NCBI GenBank assembly: GCA_009778785.1
Contig: WRFN01000009.1
Coordinates: 1 to 64,000, forward strand
Reading direction: 5' to 3'
Length of the DNA stretch: 64,000 nt
From: Betaproteobacteria bacterium
Lineage (GTDB): Bacteria > Pseudomonadota > Gammaproteobacteria > Burkholderiales > Casimicrobiaceae
A model generated the notes under the pieces. The model ran no database searches. It was not told the origin of the DNA and worked only from the letters and a program-made list of their open reading frames with translations. Made by a program: the position numbers and the translations under genes. Shown here piece by piece: positions 8,834-15,960 of the stretch; position 1 is the first letter of the stretch, and each line of letters starts with the position of its first letter.

Positions 8834-10609
8834 TTACTCGTGCGGTATGGCCGCAAACATTGCGATTGCGCTCTCTTTACTGTACTTTGCGCCGTAATCA
8901 ACATTGCCAACAGTTTTCCGTATGATTTCTTCAGGTTTTTCCGCCGTTTCATCAAGCAGACTTAAAGCAAATTCTCCTGAGTCACTCGGATTCACAATCT
9001 TCGCAATATGTTTGACAGAAGTTATGAATTTCAATCCGACCATTAAACTGCTACCGGTGGCCACCACCGTGATCTGATTCATCTTTCCACTTTGCTCGTT
9101 TACGGCCACTTTGATCACAATATTGCTATCATTTGTCGAATGAGCGATAAAACTGTTTGCTCCGCTATCATTGATCGCCTTGAATTCGGACAATTTAAAA
9201 GCGCCATCATCAACATTGTCCATCTGCGCATTGAACTCACGCTTAAATTCTTCTGGTGTTATATCGAACGTCTTTGCTGGAACGATGGCGTTTGATGCGT
9301 TGTCACTCGATGGCTCTGGCGGCTTTTCGTTCTCTTGACTTGGCTCATCTTTCACCGGATTTGCAAAGCGGCAATTAGAAACCATCACTTTTTCAGGATA
9401 CTTCCTCTCCGCGCTTACCCACCTTTCTTTGATTTGGAACACCCCCCTGTCAACAGGAATGATCTCAAAGAAACTCTTGTAAACTGTGCCAACAAGATCG
9501 TTGCGTTGAAAATTCCTAAAATTTGAATCCACCAGATAAACTTTACCATCAAACTGGAACCTCGTTTTATTTCTATACTCCTCTTTTCTGATGCTATTGT
9601 AGGTATCAGAAATTGTCCGCCGCTGGTTCGGACTTAAACTGGCGAGAAATTCTGGCGTATCATGCGATGTCGTTCTTTCCAAAAGCTCCGCTTCCGAACC
9701 CCAACTGCTGCCCGCTAAAACTCTTAAAGAGCCATTCGTTAATTCGGTTTTATAAATTTTCAAAGTATCTTTGTATAAACCATAATCCTGTTGTGTCTCC
9801 TGTTGTGTCCAAAATAACATTCCATCGCTATCAAGCATTACAGAGGAGCCTTTACTGCTATCCCCGACGTTTCCATCACATTTCAAAAGCCTCCCACGAA
9901 TCTGCTCTATGGCTTTTGTTTGGGAAACTGCGCCCTCGGTGTAGCCGACGGTCTCTACGGCATGAGGCGTAAGTTTGAATCCGACGCCTTCCTTTCCCGC
10001 CAATGCGCTGTAATCAACATTGCCAACGGTTTTCTGGATATTCTCTCCGGGCTTGTCCATGGCCTCTTTGAACACCATGTTGACAGCAATCGCGCCTGAG
10101 TCGTCCGGGTTCACAATCTTTGCTGCGATTCCGACATAGGCCATGAGTCTCAATCGCCCCGTTGTGCTTGACAAATTGCTGCTTGCTACCGTGATCGTAT
10201 TGATTTTTCCGCTTTTCTTGCTCACGGTTAGCTGAATACCAGTGCCCTCATCATTTAGCGCTTGAGCGAACAAACCGTCGCCACTACTTTTAAATTCGCC
10301 CAATTTAAAAGAGCCATCACCAATGCCGCTCATTTGCGCATTGAAAGTGTTCCTAAATTCTTCCGGCGTTATGGCGAACACTTTTTCCGAAGTTGCTGCG
10401 CTTCCGTGCGAATTTTCCTCGTGTTTATCTCCGGCGATGATGGCACTTGCAATAGCAAGCACGAGATAAGCGACACCATAAACCTTGAGCACTTTTAATC
10501 GCGTGCTATTGGCACCGAGAAACGGAACCTTGGCTGGTTTTATCATTCCCCAAATCAGAAGAACAAAGCAGGCAACCGCCAACAGGGAAATTATAGTTAA
10601 GAGAAACAT
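8834..10609 (-). CDS. Membrane-anchored protein with a duplicated ~120-residue module
   Basis: The 591-residue product (ATG 10609, GGAG 6 bases upstream; an in-frame TTG lies at 10630) starts with two hydrophobic helices (about 1-23 and 40-60) and then faces the outside. A module beginning FAITPEEFRNTFNAQM (about residue 78) and ending GNVDYSA recurs near the C-terminus as FDITPEEFKREFNAQM...GNVDYGA; both contain KIVNP(D/S)DSG. Between them is a unique stretch of about 240 residues with LFWTQQETQQDYGLYK. I do not recognise the family. It sits between the Sel1 gene (54 bases upstream) and the small lipoprotein, in a likely envelope operon. AT-rich relative to core genes. Confidence 0.75.
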   Translation of the reverse strand: MFLLTIISLLAVACFVLLIWGMIKPAKVPFLGANSTRLKVLKVYGVAYLVLAIASAIIAGDKHEENSHGSAATSEKVFAITPEEFRNTFNAQMSGIGDGSFKLGEFKSSGDGLFAQALNDEGTGIQLTVSKKSGKINTITVASSNLSSTTGRLRLMAYVGIAAKIVNPDDSGAIAVNMVFKEAMDKPGENIQKTVGNVDYSALAGKEGVGFKLTPHAVETVGYTEGAVSQTKAIEQIRGRLLKCDGNVGDSSKGSSVMLDSDGMLFWTQQETQQDYGLYKDTLKIYKTELTNGSLRVLAGSSWGSEAELLERTTSHDTPEFLASLSPNQRRTISDTYNSIRKEEYRNKTRFQFDGKVYLVDSNFRNFQRNDLVGTVYKSFFEIIPVDRGVFQIKERWVSAERKYPEKVMVSNCRFANPVKDEPSQENEKPPEPSSDNASNAIVPAKTFDITPEEFKREFNAQMDNVDDGAFKLSEFKAINDSGANSFIAHSTNDSNIVIKVAVNEQSGKMNQITVVATGSSLMVGLKFITSVKHIAKIVNPSDSGEFALSLLDETAEKPEEIIRKTVGNVDYGAKYSKESAIAMFAAIPHE

Positions 10610-10663
10610 CTTCGTGCTCCTTCTCTCCAAGAACAGTTTTTGTTTAAATTGGCTCTGTCTGGA

Positions 10664-11488
10664 CTACTGGATGGACATTTTTAGGTCTTTCACACCCCAA
10701 CCCCCGCGTACCTTTGAGAACCTTATGTATTTCACTTCGGCATAAAAACTTCGCCGAACCTTCATTCCATTTCCGAGCCGTGAATCAACATACCCACTGA
10801 CCCGATGGGTGCAATCCCCCAGATAATTGGTTACCACACCGACAAACTCATTGTTAAACGGAAGGGTTTGTTTGACGCTGTCTATAGCTTTTATAGTAGC
10901 GATAGAACTTCCTTTATCGCTACAATTTCTACCAGCGTTTTCTTCATATTTATCTTTATAGAACTCATCAAAGCGATCAAGATTACGTTGAGCCGTTTCA
11001 TTTCCCTGCTCCGCAGCTTTGCGAAACCATTTCACTGCTTCGGCGTCGCTCTGCTCTACGCCTTCGCCCTCGGCGTACTTTCTTCCAAGATTATTTTGGG
11101 CAGGCGCATATCCCTGTTCTGCGGCCTTACGATACCACTTCACTGCTTCGGTATCACTCTGCTCGACGCCATGACCGTTGGCATAACTCAACCCAAGGTT
11201 ATATTGAGCCTCTGCGTCTCCCTGTTCTGCGGCCTTGCGATACCACTTTGGCCCGAGGCTAGTTTGCGCATCTACATCTCCCCGCTCCGCCGCTTTTGTG
11301 TACCACTTTTCGGCCTCGGAAGAGCTCTGCGCTACGCCCTGACCCTTGTCGTATAGTACTCCGAGGTTAAATTGAGCCTTTGTATGTCCCTGTTCTGCCG
11401 CTTTGCGGAACCATTTTACTGCCTCGGCATCATTCTGCCGTATGCCCTGACCTGTGCTGTACATCAATCCCAACAAGGTTTTGGGCAT
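10664..11488 (-). pseudogene. Sel1-repeat protein, C-terminal half separated by a frameshift
   Basis: This frame continues the Sel1 repeats of the upstream half in a different register. It opens MPKTLLGLMYSTGQGIRQND, exactly what should follow NANAQN in the upstream frame if one base were removed near 11470-11480. It holds about four Sel1 units; one is internally shortened (TSLGPKWYRK, where the loop and first helix are missing). After the repeats comes a unique C-terminal domain of about 105 residues with two cysteines (NCSDKG and GDCTHR) and a basic end. The simplest reading is one gene of about 560 codons broken by a single inserted base; sequencing error or programmed frameshifting cannot be excluded. 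Confidence 0.7.
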
Positions 11489-12356
11489 TCGCATTTCCCT
11501 GTTCCGCTGCCTTACGATACCATTTTGTGGCCTCAGCATAGCTTTTCGCTACACCTTGCCCCTCTTCGTACATAGACCCAAGGTAAATTTGAGCGTTTGC
11601 ATTTCCCTGTTCCGCTGCCTTGCGATACCATTTCACAGCCTCAACATCGTTCTTTTTTACGCCCTGACCTTGAGCGTACAGCCACCCCATCTCGGTTTGC
11701 GCTCTCACATCACCTTTCTCCGCTTCACGTTTCACCGCTTCGAATTTTTGTGACTGAACCTTTTGTTTTTGTTCCGCCACTTTTGCAAACCACTTCTTGG
11801 CTTCGACCTCATTTCGCGCGACACCACGGCCATTGGCGTACATCCATCCAAGGTTGTTTTGACCTCCTGCATCTCCCTGTTCCGCTGCCTTGCGGAACCA
11901 CTTTATTGCCTCGGCATCATTCTGCGTTACGCCAAGGCCGTGAAGGTACATCATTCCGATGTTGGATTGAGCGCTGCCATTTCCTTGCGCTGCAGACTTT
12001 TGAAACCACTTCAAAGCTTCGGCATTGTCTTTGGCAACACCTTCTCCATTGGCATACATCGCTCCGAGACTGAGTTGAGCGTTCGCATTACCCTGTTCCG
12101 CCGCTTTGCGAAGCCATTTCACCGCCTCCGCCTTGCTCTGAGCAACGCCATTACCTTGAGAGTACATCCACCCAAGCTCCGTTTGCGCTTTTGCATCTCC
12201 TTGCTCCGCCGCGCGTTTCGTCGCCTCAAAATCTTGCGCCTGAATTATCAAGGAAAAACAAATGGCAAGTACCCCGATACTTACTCGGAGGAGTTGAAAT
12301 ATCTTGTTCCTTACCAAGAGGGTTACCTCTAAATGTGAGCAAAGAATTTCTTTCAT
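11430..12356 (-). pseudogene. Sel1-repeat protein, N-terminal half (frameshifted)
   Basis: The product starts at ATG 12356 (weak GGAA site) with a long signal-anchor or signal peptide (RVSIGVLAICFSLIIQAQ), then Sel1 units of the form AxAQxxLGxMYxxGxGVxxxxxEAxKWxxKAAEQG: four before and about three after a linker rich in Gln and Lys (EQKQKVQSQKFEAVKREAEKG). It loses the frame after NANAQNLVG, where the repeat consensus continues in the next frame. Sel1 repeats are alpha/alpha solenoids used for protein-protein contacts, often in the periplasm. It lies between the secreted duplicated-module gene and the two-TM protein. Same family as the four Sel1 genes at 36.4-43.9 kb. Confidence 0.75.
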
Positions 12357-12433
12357 GATTTTTCCAGTGTGTTGAAATAGGAGGGTTATCGCTTCTTCAG
12401 TGTTGAGAAAAGGAGATGATTCATCGCGGCGCG

Positions 12434-14113
12434 TCAATTCAGAGAGAGATAAAAGGCTTCAAACACGGGCATGGTTTTCGTTGTGCCGATGACTGTCGTG
12501 TATTCTCCGTTGGCAACATATTTCCCAATGATGTAGAATGGCATACCGACGCGAAGGTTTTCGCTAAACCCGACGTTGTGCTTGGCTGATGATGTTTTTG
12601 TAATGACAGCATAGCTGTTTGAGAACTTGACGATATAGTTGCCGTTTTTCTCTACCTTATCGAGTATCGCTCCGCCCAGCGCATAAAATCTGTTATCCGG
12701 TTGGGCTTTGGGATGAAGCAGCACCTCCTGCCAGTTGCCATTCGCGCTGTAGAAACCCCATGCGTCATTGAAGTTTCTTATCTCGGCTTTGCCTTCTCGT
12801 ATCTTGTCGATATATTTTGCATTGTCAGCACGCTCTTGTTTTAATCGAGCCTCTTTTTCTGTGCGTTCTTGCTTGGCTTGTTGATACCATTTCTCAGCCT
12901 CGGCGACAAATTCGTCAAGATAGGCTTTTATTTGCTTCCCATTTTTACATCCGCTTCCTATCCCAGACATTCTGTCCACAAGGGAACGGCGTGTAAGCGC
13001 ATTACGGCTTTCATTGTCATACTGCATTTCAATGATGCTTCCCATCATTCCCCAAAGGCCATTGGCTGTATCGTAGTTTTCCGGCATGCCCCTTTGAGGA
13101 GGATCGCAATGCACACCATAATCTTCGCTCAAGATGTTCCCAAGCGTGACGCCGTGCCCGGTCAGGCTTAATCCTCGGTAATCGATATTCGGCAACGAAA
13201 GATACGGCGTCCTGCCTTCTCTGCTTTTGATAAGGTATTGTTGCTTCAACGTTTCAAAAAACTCCTCTCTTGTCATTACCGTAACAGGCGTATCGGCAGG
13301 AGTCTGAAGAATTTTGTCCAACCCTGTCACTGGCGGCTTGGGGGAAGATTGTGTTGCTTCATGTTCCTGCTTTGCTCTGGACTGTTTTGCTTTGCGTTGT
13401 TCCTGCTTAATGCGAGCTTCCTCTGCTGCGCGTTCTTGTTTTACTTTCTGCCATTCTTCCGATTCGGCGATAAAGTCGTCGAGAAAATTCTTGATCTGCT
13501 GACTACTTTGATTGTTTCCACACACACTGCCAATAAAGCTTATATTTTCTGCAAGTTGGTGCGATGCGCTTTCGGAGGCTTCGCTATGCTGCATTCGAAC
13601 GATCGTGCGCATCGCGTCCCAGACATAGCCGACGGTTGTATAGTTCTCTGGAACATTAGCTTGAGATTCGCAATGCACGTTGTAACTTCTGCTCAAGACG
13701 TTGCCAAGGATAAACCGTTCTCCTGAGACGTTTTGTCCTCGGAATTTGACATCGGAGAATGAAAATTTCGGCACTCCTTCGCTCTCCAAATATTGCTTTT
13801 CCAGCACATCAAACAATTCTTCTTTTGTCATTGTTGTCGCAAGTTCCTCCTCCTGAGACGCTTGAGTGTATTTACCTAGCCTTCCTGCGGGCTTTTTAGG
13901 TAAGGCTTGCGCATTTTGGTCTGCCCCTTGTGTTGTCTTTTCAGGCGCGGCCTGTTTGTTTTTGTCCAGCCCGTCATCGACCACGTTCTTGATCTTCTGG
14001 AAAATATCCAGCGCCTGATTGGTTTGCGCATAGTTATCCGATCCGGTTTCAGCAAAAGCAGTAACGTTGGCGGCAAGCACCAGCAGAAGGCCGCAAGAAA
14101 GCAATTTTTTCAT
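12434..14113 (-). CDS. Secreted protein with two tandem ~150-residue modules
   Basis: The 559-residue product has a classical signal peptide (MKKLLSCGLLLVLAANVTAFA). A module starting MTKEELFDVLEKQYL (about residue 94) recurs as MTREEFFETLKQQYL (about 280). Both contain L(G)N(V/I)LS...VHC, PENY, a conserved Cys in IGSxC, and end in a charged coiled-coil-like stretch rich in KQER/EEARIKQE. A different C-terminal domain of about 115 residues (AWGFYSANGNWQEV ... GMPFYIIGKYV) follows and could be a small beta fold. I do not recognise the family. It is the first gene of the minus-strand envelope cluster, divergent from the XRE regulator 220 bases away. Confidence 0.75.
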   Translation of the reverse strand: MKKLLSCGLLLVLAANVTAFAETGSDNYAQTNQALDIFQKIKNVVDDGLDKNKQAAPEKTTQGADQNAQALPKKPAGRLGKYTQASQEEELATTMTKEELFDVLEKQYLESEGVPKFSFSDVKFRGQNVSGERFILGNVLSRSYNVHCESQANVPENYTTVGYVWDAMRTIVRMQHSEASESASHQLAENISFIGSVCGNNQSSQQIKNFLDDFIAESEEWQKVKQERAAEEARIKQEQRKAKQSRAKQEHEATQSSPKPPVTGLDKILQTPADTPVTVMTREEFFETLKQQYLIKSREGRTPYLSLPNIDYRGLSLTGHGVTLGNILSEDYGVHCDPPQRGMPENYDTANGLWGMMGSIIEMQYDNESRNALTRRSLVDRMSGIGSGCKNGKQIKAYLDEFVAEAEKWYQQAKQERTEKEARLKQERADNAKYIDKIREGKAEIRNFNDAWGFYSANGNWQEVLLHPKAQPDNRFYALGGAILDKVEKNGNYIVKFSNSYAVITKTSSAKHNVGFSENLRVGMPFYIIGKYVANGEYTTVIGTTKTMPVFEAFYLSLN

Positions 14114-14263
14114 AGGGTATTCTTCCTTTTTTGGGGTTGGTCTGACTACATAATTTGTGGGAGCGTCGCGCTATAGACTCCATCAACAAAAAATAGGGCT
14201 ACATCTTTGTCGCAAATAAGTGATCCTCGCATCGCCGCTATCTCCTTTATGACATAAACGCAT

Positions 14264-14312
14264 ACTAAGGAAATCTTAGTGTGAAGTCAATCCCGCCCTA
14301 AGATGATCTAAG
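14264..14312. promoter_or_regulatory. Likely operator: ACTAAG palindrome plus two CTAAG half-sites
   Basis: A perfect inverted repeat, ACTAAG - 5 bases - CTTAGT, lies at 14264-14280. Two more CTAAG half-sites follow at 14298-14302 and 14308-14312, just upstream of the XRE start at 14334. The sites sit between the XRE gene and the divergent secreted-protein gene, where an autoregulatory XRE repressor would bind. Binding by this protein is inferred from position. Confidence 0.5.
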
Positions 14313-14333
14313 TCTCTACTACGGAGGCTAGGA

Positions 14334-14627
14334 ATGACCGTCTTCTCGAAGCGCCTTAAGGAAGCAAGATGCAAGGCTGGCTTGTCTCAGGAGCGGCTTG
14401 GCGTGCTGGCGGGTATTGATGAAATGTCAGCAAGCGCACGGATGAACCAGTATGAGAGAGGCAAGCATGAGCCTGATTCATCAATGGTGGCGCGGATTGC
14501 TCATGTGCTTAACTTGCCAACATCTTATTTTTACGCAGAAGACGATGATGAGGCAAAGCTGCTACAGTGGTTTTACCGGCTCAGTGCGGACGAACGAACA
14601 GAATTGATGCAAAGAATGAAGAGTTAA
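14334..14627 (+). CDS. XRE-family HTH transcriptional regulator
   Basis: The 97-residue protein is essentially one helix-turn-helix domain of the Cro/C1 type: FSKRLKEARCKAGLSQERLG, a helix around NQYERGKHEPD, then ARIAHVLNLPTSYFYAED and a short helical tail (LLQWFYRLSADERTELMQ). GGAGG lies 6 bases before the ATG. It is divergent from the envelope cluster and has CTAAG-type repeats in its leader, so autoregulation and control of the divergent genes are plausible. Regulators of this size also occur in prophages and toxin-antitoxin loci, but no toxin gene is adjacent. Confidence 0.85.
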   Translation: MTVFSKRLKEARCKAGLSQERLGVLAGIDEMSASARMNQYERGKHEPDSSMVARIAHVLNLPTSYFYAEDDDEAKLLQWFYRLSADERTELMQRMKS

Positions 14628-14875
14628 ACGTAGCCAACATGTGCAAGCTGTTATACAAATAACTAGAAAAAATATTTGCGCCAGAAATCTACGGCTTCGC
14701 CTACTGACTATGAGCTACAACAAAGCCATGCTGATGTTTATGGCGCAGACAAAAGCTGCGGACATTGGGAAGAATATCAAAAGATGAAATGATGCGAAGC
14801 GAGACACAGCCTTTCGCTTTCCCTTTGATTTTTAATGGGAAATGAGGCTTTATAGTATGGTGTGAAAAGGGGAGA

Positions 14876-14896
14876 TGGCTCTCGACCAGAGTTCAT
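14876..14896. other. Possible degenerate attachment site resembling the tRNA-Asn 3' end
   Basis: TGGCT-CTCGACCAG at this place matches the start of TGGCTCCTCGACCAGGGCTC at 22650 apart from one missing base, and similarity continues weakly. Integrases of this family usually recombine at the 3' end of a tRNA gene, leaving a direct repeat at the far end of the element. The match is imperfect, so this could be chance or an aged site. Confidence 0.3.
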
Positions 14897-15329
14897 ACAA
14901 CATATACAACACATTGAAATTTAACAGCTTTATTGGTTTATGACGCATGGGATACCCATAAATTTCAAAAGCATATTTTATGTCAGTTCGATAACTATCG
15001 CTCGCCTCTTGGCTCGTTCCCCAATAATCAGATACCACCCCCCTCAAAACTTGCGCACACAATTTTCAACTTAGGGGATCGGTCTTAGGGGGGAATTATA
15101 CAGACTTTTTTACCGCCCCTGCCCATTACCTCGCGTCATCCGCGACAACCGCAACCCACCCATTACCCTTTGAAAACTTCCTCGGCTCCGAAAGAATGCG
15201 CCTCTTTTTTCTCGCAGAAGTACCTTTTTATTTTTTCTCGACAATGGGAGCGTTCTTTGTAACAAAGACAGTACTGGACACTAACGGACAACTTTTCCCT
15301 TTAACCTTCCCTCTTGTTAAAAAAAAGTC

Positions 15330-15441
15330 GGGGCAGTCGGGGCAAACTGCAAAACTCCCCGCAAATGACCGCCCATAGCCAAAAAATTGCCCCAACTCAA
15401 AGTCGGGGCAACCTAAAAAAAAGTTGGGGCAGTCGGGGCAA
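15330..15441. repeat. Left cluster of GGGGCA iterons (putative origin component)
   Basis: GGGGCA occurs at 15330, 15339, 15405, 15427 and 15436, with one inverted copy (TGCCCC) at 15388. Two pairs are spaced by exactly 9 bases in the form GTYGGGGCAGTCGGGGCAA. The cluster lies beyond the 3' end of the primase gene and is mirrored by a second cluster at 21096-21209. Iterons flanking a primase-helicase recall the ori and crr sites of satellite phage P4; function is inferred. Confidence 0.55.
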
Positions 15442-15602
15442 ATTGTGCATTCTGGATACCTTGTCCACCTCAATCAACAACGCCCGCCTCGTTCTTTCTT
15501 GGCAAGCAGTTTTTACTCAGGTCGCCATCGGTATTTTGTGGCGCGCAAAGTCTCTCGCTACGCCGCCACCACCGGCACGGAGGCGCACGTCATCGACAGC
15601 CT

Positions 15603-15701
15603 GCTATCCGATAACATCCATTAGGCACATAGAAGCCCGCTATGCAACGCCACACCCGCCCCGTGTAGGCTCGGACACCCTGAAACGCTACGGGGGCGCT
15701 A
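15603..15701. repeat. 99-bp non-coding repeat, copy 1
   Basis: This stretch aligns without gaps, at roughly 80 percent identity by eye, with 20890-20988 in the same orientation (offset 5287). It includes ATAGAAGCCC, CCACACCCGCCCCG and CTACGGGGGCGCTA. In both possible reading directions most differences change the amino acid, so an RNA or DNA element is more likely than a protein. The two copies bracket the primase region. Confidence 0.6.
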
Positions 15702-15960
15702 CCGCTTCCGTATTCGTTAGTGGTCGCCATGTGCTATGCGCTGCAAGACGAATCCGCTCGCCGCCGATTGTCTCCCTGTAGCAATTCACCGCCGATTGAA
15801 GCGCCAGCACCTGCCTGTCTGTAAATCCTTCGGGCAATTGCCAGCGCTCAATGTCAGTCGTGCGCTTGGGGATGGTTTTGTGTCGCCGCCACCGTATCGA
15901 AGCCATTAAGCCCATACCGTGCTCGTTGCGCCAACGACTTACGCTAAAATGGAACATCAT
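15688..15960 (-). CDS. Small hypothetical protein overlapping the primase end
   Basis: A 90-residue ORF starts at an ATG inside the last codons of the primase gene (about 17 bases of overlap in another frame) and reads MMFHFSVSRWRNEHGMGL..., later EGFTDRQVLALQSAVNCYRETIGG. The overlap would couple its translation to the primase. The composition is basic and tryptophan-rich, and I do not recognise it. It ends 14 bases inside the 99-bp repeat. It may be a real accessory gene of the element or only an open frame. Confidence 0.35.
   Translation of the reverse strand: MMFHFSVSRWRNEHGMGLMASIRWRRHKTIPKRTTDIERWQLPEGFTDRQVLALQSAVNCYRETIGGERIRLAAHSTWRPLTNTEAVAPP

Larger units (their letters stand above)
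14628..15687. other. Gene-poor stretch with candidate left end of the integrative element and left iteron cluster
   Basis: I see no convincing gene here. At 14876-14896 is TGGCTCTCGACCAGAGTTCAT, similar to the 3' end of the tRNA-Asn gene at 22650. At 15267-15300 is GACAGTACTGGAC followed by TTTTCCCT, which resembles 22567-22599. At 15330-15441 are GGGGCA iterons and at 15603-15701 a 99-bp repeat shared with 20890-20988. A 70-residue minus-strand ORF (14850-15062) is not supported. The 14628-14860 part has short stops and looks like decayed sequence. Confidence 0.5.

Noticed and set aside
14850-15062. 70-residue minus-strand ORF near the left end of the element
   Set aside because: Contains the tRNA-like sequence in its 3' part, has no clear ribosome site and no recognisable features.
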